64,000 nt of DNA from Mytilisepta virgata (GCA_028015205.1 CM051508.1:10248001-10312000); one strand, 5' to 3'. Counted from the stretch's first letter, positions 1 through 11,397 are shown. Notes: a model not told the origin generated them from the sequence alone. Program-made: numbers and translations.

Positions 1-154
1 TTAAACATTTTACATAATTAAAGCTTTCAAAACTGCATGAACAGATTATTTTATAACTCAAAACTTACTTAAATTAATACTACTAGTATACGAATGTGAG
101 ATTTTCATCTAAATTGACTGAACCTACAATTTTTATCGTCGATTTCACAGCTTG

Positions 155-781
155 GGCCATTTATTTTTAATTAGTTGGTTTACGGATCCGCCGACCCGAT
201 TTTGCCCATTTGAAGAAAAATAAAATTGAAAATTTTGGTTTTTTATTACCGCCGACCCTCTGAAATCAGCCATCCCAAAAATAAAAATAAATTAAAATCC
301 TTTTGCATCAAAATTTCATAAAAGATTATGTTCAAATTCGTCAAAAAATAGATTACCATTAATAAAGTACTTGCAAACATGATCCAAAAAAAAAAAACCT
401 ATTTATAGCCGTTAGTTGATGCCAATTTCCGAAACAAGTTTTATGAAACGAATTTCCTATTACAATCCATGCGGCTTTTAAGTTCGTTTTGTATGAATAT
501 CTTGATTCCGTAAGATATCGAATCCACTCATTTTATCTTGTCGTAGTTGACGAGTAGGATCCCTTAAAAAGGGAATGGTCTACTGAACAACGCCATTCAA
601 GATAGATTTTCTGACATTTGGGTTTCAAATCATTTGCAACCTTTGTATATTTGGAAATATAACCAAGATTGTTCAAAAGTACACGATTTGCCCTCTTGTT
701 TTTTCTTTTTTTTTCCCGACCGACCGACCCTATTTAAAAAAAAAAAAAATCCGTAAACCAATTAATTAAAAATAAAAGGCC
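155..781. mobile_element. MITE with GGCC ends and TTG target duplication
   Basis: The ends are inverted repeats that start GGCC(A/T)TTTATTTTTAATTA and continue through GGTTTACGGAT (155-200 against 735-781). A TTG is duplicated at 152-154 and 782-784. The element splits a tandem repeat, which confirms its borders. It has no ORF. A 3-bp duplication would fit Harbinger/ISL2EU-like non-autonomous elements, but the superfamily is inference. Confidence 0.7.
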
Positions 782-784
782 TTG

Positions 785-904
785 TGACGAATGTGAAATT
801 TTCCTCTAAATTGACTGAACCTACAATTTTTACCGTCGATTTCACAGCTTGTGACGAATGTGACATTTTCCTCTAAAGTGACTAAACCTACAATTTCACA
901 GCTT
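785..904 (+). repeat. Tandem ~68-bp repeat, two units here plus one at 86-154
   Basis: A unit beginning near ACGAATGTGA and ending TTTCACAGCTTG occurs at about 86-154, 785-851 and 852-904, the last shortened. The first unit is separated from the others only by the MITE at 155-781. Removing the MITE leaves three consecutive units, so this was a small tandem array that was later interrupted. It lies upstream of the first visible SMSr exon, probably in an intron. Confidence 0.75.
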
Positions 905-1204
905 GCTTAAGGATATCTATATATAGAATAATAGGTAGTTTCGTTTTTGATACTGACTATATCATGTGGAATATCTAGACGAGTCTGTACATTTATATTT
1001 GAAGGGAAGCTAGAGCGGCGAAAAATATTTCACCAGGGTACCAGGTTAACACAAACATGCCTCAATTCCCCATAATTGATTATTGCTACAAAAGAAAAAA
1101 AATCACATTCCAAGTGACCATTCCGACACATTTTACCTCTATCTCCGCTGAATTTGTAATTAGAAATCTTAGAATGGACAATAATTGTCTTTAATATATT
1201 ATAG

Positions 1205-1322
1205 GTTCTTAGTGATTCAGAGATGTATGATAATAGCTGCCACAATTTACATTTTACGATGTATCTGTGTAGTGTCAACAGCAGTCCCTATGCCACAGAA
1301 AAACTACGATTGCAAGGCTTTG
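1205..1322 (+). CDS. SMSr/SAMD8-like ceramide phosphotransferase, internal exon
   Basis: This exon encodes a membrane segment that aligns with the second conserved block (D2) of the sphingomyelin synthase family. It reads R-F-L-V-I..., then Y-I-L-R-C-I, then a V-P-M-P turn and an N-Y-D-C segment before the next exon. The acceptor is ATTATAG just before 1205 and the donor is GTAAGT at 1323. The first base completes an arginine codon from an upstream exon, and the exon ends on a whole codon (CKAL). In the family the D2 block usually has Y-x-x-R-x-x-T; here the last position is Cys. Earlier exons, with the SAM domain and first membrane spans in SMSr proteins, are not in the window. Confidence 0.8.
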
Positions 1323-1376
1323 GTAAGTTTTTATAATAACAAAAAGCTTATTTGGGTTAAAAATCGAAAACCATAA

Positions 1377-1742
1377 GGGACGAGATCAAAAGTTCAATGT
1401 AGGATAAAAAACTTAATTCACATAGTTTTTTCACTGACCCCCCCCCCCCCCCCCACCCACCCCTCTTAACTTAATTTGGGAAAAAATGATTGACCAATAT
1501 GGGCATATGCTTTGAGAGTATACCTTTTGTATCATGGGTCCCGTTTTTCCTTAACAATGTATGTTTGTTCTGTATATTGACGTGGACATCACTTGAATCC
1601 GTATTTTTCAATGCGAAAATCGATGTCGGATAACAAAACTTTCAGCGATTTTTACCCCCCCCCCCCCCCTCCTCCCACCACCACCTTCCCAAACTATTTG
1701 AATTAAGTTTTTTATCCTACATTGAACTTTTGATCTCGTCCC
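1377..1742. mobile_element. 366-bp MITE with ~50-bp TIRs and TAA duplication (Harbinger-like)
   Basis: Left end GGGACGAGATCAAAAGTTC and onward (1377-1428) is matched, in reverse complement and with about one mismatch, by 1691-1742. TAA flanks both sides (1374-1376, 1743-1745). The centre has two long poly-C runs. There is no ORF. A TAA/TTA duplication with G-rich ends is typical of PIF/Harbinger MITEs; that assignment is inference. It sits in the SMSr intron just after the donor site. Confidence 0.85.
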
Positions 1743-1745
1743 TAA

Positions 1746-2657
1746 CCTCGCTCACATTGTGTTAAATTGGTGAGATAGAATTGACCTAAAGAATTAATAA
1801 AGCCATCGACAATTGTATGAATGGGGAGTAAGCCACTAAATAGAAGAATGTAGTTAACACGGTTAGTGTGGTTAGTTTTCCACTGTTTACAGACCTTTTA
1901 AGATTTATAGGTAACACTGGTAAAACGGTAAAATTTATGATTTCTTGGTGAAAGCTACTCACAACAAGAATAAAATATCCTGCATTCGAATCTAGAGGAA
2001 TTACTGTTCACATACCATCTCTGATATTTACAGGAAGTACAGGTGTAGTGAAACATTCTAAAAGTCTATTTTCTGGTCAAAGGTTTTGAAAATTATGGTT
2101 AAATTTTTAGGATACTCTTATTGAGATTAGTAAAGGAATAAAAAATTGTAGTGTTTTTTCGGTGCCCTCCGATTTACACAACGATCAATGTCACAAGATA
2201 TATTAAGGTAGCTTCTGCTGTCGTTAGGTGTATCCAATTAGTTTCGAATTTCAGTTTTTGCCAACATGTCATTGGTTGAATTTAAAGAGCTATTTTCTAT
2301 TTCAGATTAAATTAATAATAGCTCAGTATTCAGTTGTAATTTTGAGCAGATATTCACCCCAGAAAAAAAATAATACACAAGTTCATAACTGACTTTCATT
2401 GTTAGGAGAGCCGGCGAAGCAATCAAGGAAAAGTTTTCCCAATACTTATTTTCATAGAGTTTTGTGGAATTATCCCATTTCAGTATAAAAAAATAGGAAA
2501 CTATCAATGAAAATTGAAATTAAAAATTTGTTGACAAATTTACGTTGATTTAGGTTTTAATCAAAGAAATATTTTGATACCAACTTCAATCTTGAGACCA
2601 AAGGTAACTCAAAACCCAGATTACAACTTTATGCAAATATTCAGAAACATATATTAC
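1746..2657. other. Intron sequence, nothing recognised
   Basis: AT-rich sequence between two repeats inside the 4.7-kb SMSr intron. I see no exon, RNA gene or repeat that I can support. Confidence 0.6.
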
Positions 2658-2890
2658 CATCCTCCCAAGTCATGGTTTTGTATCCACATTCGTTCCTATA
2701 AACCTTTGACAGCACATATTTTGCGGGTCGAACATATCGCCGCCTGGTGTGTGACCTAGAAAATTCTATCTACGACGCAAATGGATTCTCTTTTGACCTT
2801 TAGAAGAACCCATGAAAATCGTTCACCTCCGACCCGCAAAATATGAATGTGTGTTGTCAGGGTTTGTAGAAACGATATAAAACCCTGACC
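2658..2890. mobile_element. Foldback element, GCGGGTCG family, copy 1
   Basis: The core ATTTTGCGGGTCG (2718-2731) is mirrored by CGACCCGCAAAAT (2829-2842). Outside the core the arms continue, with the left arm reaching back to CCATCCTCCCAAGTC at 2658. The second copy at 14086-14286 has a complete right arm ending in the complement of that same end sequence. Together the two copies define a small non-autonomous DNA element. Superfamily not known. Confidence 0.7.
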
Positions 2891-3056
2891 TGAAATTTAT
2901 TATATTGTTTCGAAGATATCTATATTAGTTTCTGAAATATTAAATATTTTTGTTATTTTATTCACAAGAAGCATGCAGACAATTTTCTTCTCAGCCATAG
3001 GACCTCCTTGCTCGTGTAATTTAATTATAGTTTGTTGCAATTATTAATGGTCAGTA

Positions 3057-3250
3057 ACCAGTCAGTTCTACGATTGTGAGTTCGAATCCACCCCGTGGTG
3101 AGGTTTGTTCGACTCCGATCTCATTTTAAAAGGATTGTTTGATTTCCTGCCGAAGGTTGTGGTTCTCTCCGTGTTCTCTGCATGGCCTCGGGCTTCCTCC
3201 AACAACAACAGCTGGTCGATACGAAGTGGCACAGAACCTCAATAAACTTT
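3057..3250 (+). repeat. Diverged tRNA-headed SINE
   Basis: It holds a B-box-like GAGTTCGAATCC, then a segment matching the better copies at 23390-23644 and 55381-55598 (CTGCCGAAGG, GGTTCTCTCC, CTTCCTCCA). It has many substitutions and is therefore old. Confidence 0.65.
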
Positions 3251-3261
3251 TGAATGCACTT

Positions 3262-4776
3262 TTCTTTTTCCGATTTCAGGGTTGCTGTCTTATCGACATT
3301 TATACCCGTATCTTTATTTCTATCGTAAATATTTAATATCTATTTTAATATGTTATAACAAGTTGTGAAATTAAGGATAGAAAATGGGAGTTTTTGTCAT
3401 TTTAGATGAATATTTGACACTAGTTCGTATATTTAAGTAAATTTTTATACACATACGAATTTATCTGGCTATATACACATTTTTTTTTTCAAATTGCATC
3501 GAAAACAAAGAAGTGTTGCCCTGAGATTAATATCGTTTACGGCCACACAATGACCCCTGCGTGATATATCATATTTTTGGTTAAAGCCATGGCTCAAAAG
3601 TTGTGAAAATGGGGTTAAATAATTGGTGAGAGGTGAAGGTTAAAACTAAATCTGATTAAAGAGGTTAAAAAAATTAAGGAAAAATGCCCCACACCACATT
3701 CCCCCCCAAAAATAATACAAAATGTTAATCCTGTGTATCTCCATACATCAATGCACTCTGATGTCAATTCATTTTATCGAACCCATTTCCTTTCATAAAT
3801 ACTGATAACTTAGTTCAAACATGCTCTTCTATGCCCCAAAACGAAACAATAACAATCCCCCCCCCCAAAAAAAAAACAAAAAAAAAACAAACAAAAAAAC
3901 AAAAAACAAAAAAAAAACAAATAAAACAAACAAACCGGGGAAAAACAACGAAAAACAAATACAAAACCATCAAACAGCAATAACTAATTAAATAAATAAG
4001 GCAAAATAATAAAAACAAAACTAATTATTTCTAACCCCCCCCCCCCCCCCCTTGTGCATTTCTACTATTAAAGACCAAATATCTTCCTTTTTAAAAACCA
4101 GTTAAATCTTTTTTTATTTTCTACATAAAAAAAAAAAAGAAAATAAAACTTCGCTTTTCTTCGGACATTGAATTTGTATAGCATGTAAGTGTACACTGCA
4201 CAGATATTGTTTTCTTGGCCTGTTTGGAAATTGTGTGTATTCAACATGTTGGAATAAATTTCTACATGATCGAACAGGAAACGTGATTTTGTTTACAACT
4301 TGTTTTCTTTTTGTCATGGCGATGGACACGCGACACAGGAGTGTTGTTCCATTATGCAATTAATACGCCACTTAAATTTGTTGAAGAGCGTTAATTTCTA
4401 TAGACGTCTTTGAAATTGATTTGAGGTACGGATTGCTTACGTTTAAATTTTTACCTTGATTAATAAAAGTATGCCATTTAAAGATAAAAAAAATACAATA
4501 ATACTTTAAGATCGATCTTCTGAGGCCAAGATTTGTTTTTGTGTTTAATCGAAAATGCTATTAGAATTAAGGATCGGTTCATGGAGGTAGTACTTTTAAC
4601 TGCTTTCTGTGGTGGAAACTAATAGATTAATCATGATTAAAAAAACTATTTAACAGAAAATACATGTGAAAGAAAAAACAAAAACAAAAAAGGATTTGAT
4701 TCGAATAACGGAAATATGTAACTTTTTTCTTGGCCCAGGCTGCATTGTATTGTATTCTAAAATGAATAAATTTAAT
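3262..4776. other. Intron sequence, low-complexity tracts only
   Basis: Contains an A/C-rich stretch at 3860-3955 and a poly-C run near 4036-4052. Reading frames here are by-products of the low-complexity sequence. No gene seen. Confidence 0.6.
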
Positions 4777-5500
4777 CAGGGATACCTTTGAAATGAGACA
4801 TTTTGGTATATTTGGTGACCAGGGCTAACTTTGATATGAGACATTTTGGTCTATTTTGGTTACCAGGGATAACTTTGAAATGAGACATTTTGGTCTATTT
4901 GGTCACCAGGGATAACTTTGAAATGAAACATTTTGGTCTATTTGGTCACCAGGTATAACTTTGAAATGAGACATTTTCGTATATTTGGTCACCAGGAATA
5001 ACTTTGAAATGAGAAATTTTGGTCTATTTGGTCACCAGGGATAACTTTGAAATGAAACATTTTGGTCTATTTGGTCACCAGGTATAACTTTGAAATGAGA
5101 CATTTTCGTATATTTGGTCACCAGGAATAACTTTGAAATGAGAAATTTTGGTCTATTTGGTGACCAGGAATAACTTTTAAATGAGACATTTTCGTATATT
5201 TGGTCACCAGGTATAACTTTGAAATGAGACATTTTCGTATATTTGGTCTCCGGGAATAACTTTGAAATGAAACATTTTGGTCTATTTGGTGACCAGGGAT
5301 AATTTTGAAATGAGACTTTTTGGTCTATTTTGTTACCAGGTATAACTTTGAAATGAGACATTTTGGTCTATTTGGTCACCAGGGATAACTTTGAAATGAG
5401 ACATTTTGGTCTATTGAGTTACCAGGTATAACTTTAAAATGAGACTTTTTGGTCTATTTGGTCACCAGGGATATCTTTGAAATGAGAGATTTCGGTCTAA
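4777..5500. repeat. 43-bp tandem repeat, about 17 copies
   Basis: The unit contains ATAACTTTGAAATGAGACAT, then TTTTGGTCTATTTGGTCACC, then AGG. Copies run head to tail with point changes, mainly TGGTCTA/TCGTATA and CACC/GACC. The period is not a multiple of three, so three units make a 43-residue cycle. This gives a long open frame on the minus strand (5032-5361) that I do not regard as a gene. It lies in the SMSr intron. Confidence 0.9.
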
Positions 5501-6041
5501 TGTTCAAGCTGGTAGCTGCTGAAACATATTTATGTTAGCCTTGGTAGATACTCATTAATCAAAACCCAAAACTTTCTCGCCAGCAGCATGTGTATTATTC
5601 TTGAATCATCCGCAGTCATCCCTCAATCTATATCAGACCTCGGGTAAAATCCTCGGCTTTTATATAACGCTTTTATATAAACAATGGATAATTATCAATG
5701 TGAAATCTAAATTATGTTTTGTTGGTGCTTAATCACAGCGATTTCAGAGTAGATAAATGGCAGACTTCTTAATAAGTTAGATAAATCGAATCGATTTTCA
5801 TATATTATTTATCGGAATTTATAGGCCAAACAAAAAAAATATATGTGTGTATAAGAATTTACAATACGTACATGTGTATGAATTAAGAAATATAGACAAG
5901 TTACCTCCCTTTATTCAGGTAAAACAAGGGAGATAATAAAAGTATGAAGCTGTCATTTGGATGTTCTTTGAAACTTCACTAACGTCGTTTGATAAAATAA
6001 CAGAATCATCTTCACTGAGCTGTTCATCAATCTATTTGTAG
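5501..6041. other. Intron sequence with one short foldback
   Basis: TTACCTCCCTT near 5903 pairs with AAGGGAGATAA near 5927, a small hairpin common in mollusc repeats. Otherwise nothing is recognised before the exon acceptor at 6040-6041. Confidence 0.5.
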
Positions 6042-6192
6042 GTTCTTAACAACGGATGGGAGCGATTAGGCCACGCCCTCCATTTTTATGCTGCTATAGG
6101 AATGAAGTCCAATGGAATAAAGACCTGTGGAGATTACGTTTTTAGTGGACACACTGTGATAATTGTATTGCTTATCCTTAGTATCAATGAAT
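6042..6192 (+). CDS. SMSr/SAMD8-like exon with catalytic D3 motif
   Basis: This exon begins V-L-N-N-G-W-E-R-L and contains the family's D3 catalytic motif as T-C-G-D-Y-V-F-S-G-H-T. The histidine is the first residue of the His-His-Asp triad of the sphingomyelin synthase/lipid phosphatase fold. The acceptor is TTTGTAG and the donor is GTAAGTC. The length of 151 nt gives phase 1, and the split TAT codon (T at 6192, AT at 7499) restores the expected N-E-Y-T-P-R-S run. By family knowledge, the enzyme moves a phosphoryl-alcohol head group onto ceramide; SMSr makes ceramide phosphoethanolamine in the ER membrane. The FSGHT and EYTPRS spellings resemble SMSr more than SMS1/SMS2. Confidence 0.9.
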
Positions 6193-6689
6193 GTAAGTCA
6201 ATATGTATATTTGCTATTACACTAGATTTGAAGATAAGATAGATAATTTGGTTTACCAAAATACGTGTTAAAGCGAAACATTCTTTAATATTTACACTGT
6301 AACTAGCTAGATTTCCGGAATTTTGGATATTTCACTGAAAAAGGCCACGGTCGGCAAAACGGCTTAAAAATTGAGGAATGTTTTTGTTTTTATAGTAACC
6401 AATGACGAAATATATATGCAACTGTATTAAAATAAAGAACAAATGAATTGGAAGAACGTTCACGTGAATTTGATATATATATATATAATATTTTGCTTAT
6501 TTTGTTGGTATGGTTGAAATATTTTTTTTTTTTTTTGAAAAATGCATTACATAATGCTGGCTGCTAAATAAAATGTTCGTTTTTGTTATTTAAAACCCTT
6601 TGAAGCTTTCAAAATGTAGGTTTTTACATAAATCAAAAAAGAGGTTGCTAGAATTTCATAACGTTATTTGAGAAATAATTCATGTGTAG
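6193..6689. other. SMSr intron, left part
   Basis: Starts with a good GTAAGT donor. Includes a short TA microsatellite (6472-6490) and a poly-T run (about 6523-6536). Nothing else recognised. Confidence 0.5.
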
Positions 6690-7340
6690 TGGCTTCAAAA
6701 TATCCCGATTTTACCATGAGTAGGATTTTTATGGCAAATATTTTGCCACGAGCGATAGCCACCGTGTTATATGTCCATTCTTATAGGACAGTTTGTTCAA
6801 CATAGGTTCAAGGTTCCTAATTATTCTAAAAATAGATTCGTGGGGCAAGTTAGTTCTATAAAAAAGTACCCAAAGTTTTAACATGGTGTGCATTGTTATC
6901 TTTTTACATAGGGGAGATTATTACAGGAATCCCTATGTAAATTCGTGGGTTCCAGTTGGGTGGATTTTGTGAAAAATTTAATCTGACATGGTACCCCGCA
7001 ACTTCAGCCAGGGACTCTGTGATGTACACTTTTAATGAAATATATTGTCATTAGAGCCAACGAAATATAGGGTTAGAGCTCCATGTATATGACGTCAAGT
7101 TTGAGCCATTTTGGTTGAAATATTATAGAAGAAAAATACGGAGCCTGGAACCATAGGAATTCAGTCGCGAAGGTACCATTACACAACGAAAGTTATACTA
7201 TGACGTCGTTAAAGCTTGTGGGAAACTTTACAATGGCGTTGCCAAACAAACCGTCTGACGTATGTGGTGTGGATTCAAAATATCCATATTTCACCACGGA
7301 TGTAGACTGAAAGCGTTTGAAGCACGTAATATTGAATTTC
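6690..7340. repeat. Dispersed repeat in SMSr intron
   Basis: About 7170-7340 is the reverse complement of about 25935-26100 (shared GACGTCAGACGG / CCGTCTGACGT and CATCCGTGGTGAAATAT). The start of this block, CTTCAAAATATCCCGATTTTACC, resembles the foldback at 26163-26262. This marks an uncharacterised dispersed family with members in opposite orientation 19 kb apart. Confidence 0.6.
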
Positions 7341-7498
7341 GTATATAGATATTTCGGTTTTTAGACATTTCAAAAAGAGGCTGATATTTCTGAGTGTGAT
7401 TTTTCAGATTTTTTCCTTGCACATCTCCTATCAAGAACTAATAGGCCGAAAAACTAATAAAAATTTGTTCTAAAGTATTATTTTTGTTTTCATTTTAG

Positions 7499-7863
7499 AT
7501 ACGCCACGAAGCATGCTGTGTCTTCATACTTTGAACTGGGTGGTCGGAATATTCGGAGTATTTTTCATTCTCCTGGGACACGGGCATTACACCTTAGACA
7601 TTGTACTAGCTTTCGCCATTTCTTCGAAATTATTTTCCTATCATCACACTTTTGCAAACAACATGTCACTTATGTTACGTGACAATCATAGAATGAAAAA
7701 GTGTTTTCCAATCTATTATTATTTTGAAAAGGACACAGAGCATTTTATTCCGAATGAATACGAATGGCCGTTGCCGAGACTGAAAAAGGTAGAAGCTTTT
7801 TATAGGGACGTCAAATTTAGCATGGGAAATTATTTCAGTTTAAAACAAAAGTCTGAATTGTAG
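7499..7863 (+). CDS. SMSr/SAMD8-like terminal coding exon with D4 motif
   Basis: The acceptor is TTCATTTTAG and the stop is TAG at 7861-7863. The exon reads Y-T-P-R-S, then a hydrophobic span, then G-H-G-H-Y-T-L-D-I-V. This is the family D4 motif (H-Y-T-x-D) and supplies the second His and the Asp of the triad. It continues into A-F-A-I-S-S-K-L-F with Y-H-H-T and A-N-N, matching the family's last membrane span and its cytosolic end. A 65-residue tail follows with a P-N-E-Y-x-W-P segment that SMS proteins share. The reading frame has no breaks, so the visible part looks functional. Membrane topology and ER location are inferred from the family. Confidence 0.9.
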
Positions 7864-9600
7864 TGTGAATTCTAGTGAACGTTCAGAAACCAGTATTCTC
7901 AGTGTGTTATTTATTTACCCTAGCAACACAAAACCGAATTCTGTAACGGACAATACGTGGTTCCTGTGAAAATATTCAATGTACTTTACCCTCTGGAGAA
8001 AAACTCTAAAATGACAAAAAGTTAGGTCACGATAATCCACTGTCGATGCTACATGTACAAGAAAATAACAAGCAGAATCAGAATAGAAGTAGCGGCAACA
8101 GTAAATTCTGTAATTCTACATATTTTCTCCGTTTTTTAACATTGAGTAGTTAAAAATAGTGCGAACTATTTTGAAAGCGGATGTGGTAGATTCTAGATTG
8201 TAGTAGGAAGTGTTTACCAATTATTTGCGGAAGTGACTTGAACAATGCAGTATTGTTACAGAAAAAAAATCAGGTTCAGACAATTACTTTGCCTCTTGGC
8301 TTTATTTATTTTAGGTGTTAAAATCTTTGTACAAAAACAGAAGACACAAATTCTTCGGACTTAGACAATCATGTATGCATATATATGTACCTCGAAAATT
8401 TTAGACCTAAAAAATCTTGTGACGAAAAAACCTGCGCAATAGTGCTAAATAAGATTAGGATCTATGTCGATGCGGTTGATTATCGGAAACATGATTTTTT
8501 ACGCCTAATAGATAATCCTTTCATGCCAATAGTTTAAATTATTTTATATTTATTTAATATATTTATTAAAATATATCATGATTACAAAATAATGTTCTTA
8601 TAGAGTCATGACTATGCAAAGAAACTTTTACTCCAAAAAGAAATAACCCTTTTTTTTAAAAACAAACACACATACATGTTTTCGACTCCACATGCCGGAT
8701 ACTTTGAATTCAGAAGAAAAAACGAACGAAAGATAGATATGGTGCTTAAAGGGAGCACCCAGCAACCATTTGACAGTGAAATATCAACTTTTTTTGCTGT
8801 GGCAGATACAAAAAATTTAACATGAACAGTGTTTAACTTGTTTAATTATCCTTTTTTATACTATTGCATTTTAACGCCAGAAATTTGGGAAAGGCGGTTG
8901 TTGGGCGGAGGGGGGGATGGGGGTTACAGACAATGCAAACCCCATTTGGATATAAAAAATGTTTTGCTGTTAGATTGAAAAGACCGGTTCAGGATAGAGG
9001 ATAGAACTTGGTGGTTTCGGTGTTACAGTGTTTGATTTCAGGAGATCTACGATTCCTTCCTTTTTTCATAGCATTTTTTCTCCAAATTTTGTATCCTGAC
9101 CTTTTTTCAGATACCTTTTTGCCCTTCTGCTCATAAAATTCAAGAGTGTCTGACCGTCCGTCCGTCTTTACTCTCATGTGTCAGTATGTGTGCGAGTGTG
9201 TGGTGTCGTTCATTCACTGTATGGTACATGTACATGTAGGTTGTTGGGGACAGCTTGATATTTGTGAGGGATGGGTAATAATCGTGGATCCTGTTTCCAC
9301 GAACATGAATGTGTACCTAACCTATCCATATTGTTCCATTAAATTAAATATCGTATTTTTAAAGGCCAAATTTAAAAAAAAATGCATTTTTCTGTCCGAT
9401 TACCCGAATAACTCTAGTTTCCATTACCAATCCTAAATTTTTGTGGCAATTTTTGAACAAGCACCGTTTGTGAATCCCCTCTCTTATCCATGTGATCTTT
9501 ATTTTACATGCATGTAATGAATTTTTGATGCACTGTCGATATTGTTATACATGTATTTAAATGTTATCTTTTTGTTTTAACCTTTCAAATAAAATGAATT
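7864..9600 (+). other. Probable SMSr 3' UTR and downstream sequence
   Basis: No gene is seen. The first clear AATAAA on the + strand that I would favour as a polyadenylation signal is at 9588-9593. This would give a ~1.7-kb 3' UTR; an earlier end is possible. Confidence 0.4.
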
Positions 9601-9980
9601 TATATTTACAAAGACATGTTATGTAATGCATATGCATTGAGCCTTTGAACACTCTATTATTTACCAAGTCATCACAGATTATTTACCAAGTCATCACAGA
9701 AAACCACTGATGTACAATGTATATCCGAATAACGTTGTTACCAATGCAATCCAATGACGCGTCGTATATGTCTGACTTCAAGAAGTCAGATACTAGATTT
9801 AAGGACGCCGGTCTCTATATCGATAATTTTTGAATTTTTTTAATTTGCCATGAATATTGATGAGTCGTAAATCTACGGAATGTGCACATCTTATGCATCA
9901 AAATGGATATATCAATAATTTTTTTTTCATAAACAAACCGGCTATATAAATTATTGCATACTGAAGTCGGACAAATTTTT
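9601..9980. other. Spacer with a short duplication
   Basis: ATTTACCAAGTCATCACAGA is repeated in tandem around 9658-9702. Nothing else is supported. Confidence 0.5.
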
Positions 9981-10968
9981 AGCTTACTTGATCGAAAGGG
10001 TCATGTGAGCTTTTGCCATCACTTGGCGTCTGTCGTCCGGCGACCGGCGTCGTCGTTAACTTTCTATCTTCTTTTTGAGAACCACTGATCAGAATGAAAC
10101 CAAATAGGCAGAGATGTTCCCTATAAGGTCTTTTCCAAATGTGGTATTAATTTGTCGAAAAACATGGCCGCCAGGGCATTTTCTAAATTCTTATTAGCTG
10201 AATTTTTAAAAAAAACTACTTCTACTTTATAGTTATATTCCTATGATGGTGCAGACCAAGTTTTGTTAGTTTGGTGTCGATCCGTCATCCAAAATGGCTG
10301 CCAGCGGGGCACTTAGTTTAACATACTAGTATGGGAAATACATACAAAAATCTTTTTCAAGAGAATAGCTGAATGGATTGAAACCAAACATGGCATGAAT
10401 GTTCCTTATGATGTTCTGACCAAGTGTTGTTACTTTGTTGCCGATCCATAATCTAAGATGGCCGTCAGTGTGGGAATTTGTTTAACATGGAACCCTATGG
10501 GAAATACATTAAAAAATCTTCTTCTAGAGAACCGCTAAATGGATTGAGACCAAACTTGGCATGAATGTCCCTTATGATGTTCTGACCAAGTATTGTTACT
10601 TTGTTACCGATCCATAATCCAAGATGGTCGTCAGCGTGGGACTTTGTTTAACATAGAACCCTATGGGAAATACATACAAAAATCTTCTAGAGAACCGCTA
10701 AATGAATTGAAACCAAACTTGGCATGAATTTTCGTTATGATGTTCTGACCAAGTGTTGTTACTTTGGTTCCGATCTGTCATCCATGATGGTCGTCAGCGG
10801 AAGACTTTTAACATAGGACCCTATGGGAATTACATTAAAATATCTTCTTCTTGAAAATTAATGAATGGAATTAAACCAAACATGCATATATGGCATGGAT
10901 GTTAAACTCAAACTGCTTTAGCAATGAACAAATGGAAATACATGTTCAGGAGCCTCTAGTACTTCTAA
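9981..10968 (+). mobile_element. Helitron-like satellite element with ~165-bp internal repeats
   Basis: It starts with an imperfect hairpin around TTAGCTTACTTGATCGAAAG and TCATGTGAGCTT. It then holds about five internal units spaced ~165 bp, each with GAACCGCTAAATGGATTGA, ACCAAACTTGGCATGAATG, a GATCC..ATCCAAGATGGCC segment and ACATAGAACCCTATGGGAAA. It ends at GGAGCCTCTAGT. A relative at about 53190-53465 ends with a GGCTCC/GGAGCC hairpin followed by the same TCTAGT. A hairpin just before CTAG is reminiscent of Helitron 3' ends; this class is inference, and no Rep/helicase gene is present. Confidence 0.6.
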
Positions 10969-11365
10969 ACATTTTATACCAAATTTTTGAACTTTCCATA
11001 CAGCCATTCTTAAAATAGATATATGACTAAATGGCACGTGGAAATTACGCAATAAAAAATATTATTTGATCAAACATTATTGAAGACGATATCACTTCAC
11101 ACTAGTTAATCCACTCACCGTATTTGATATATATGACGTTATCTTTTAAAAGATTTTTGCTTGTAAGGTTAAAATATATGAGCAAGTCAGAATTGAACTG
11201 CACCCAATTTGGTTATTTATATAATTGTAGTTTAATTGATTTTGTACGATAATAATTATTTAAATACACTACACTACGGTTGAATCTTGTAATAGGTTAG
11301 AAGGTAGAACTCATATACGTGTTAAATGACGTGTATCTAGAAGAGACGACAAGGTTTAGGAATGT

Positions 11366-11397
<32 letters not shown>

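Noticed and set aside
1030..1278. 82-codon minus-strand frame across the first SMSr exon
   Set aside because: Antisense shadow of the spliced exon at 1205-1322, which has both splice sites and family motifs on the plus strand.
5032..5361. 109-codon minus-strand open frame in the 43-bp array
   Set aside because: Its residue pattern repeats every 43 codons exactly as the DNA unit predicts; there are no conserved features beyond the repeat.
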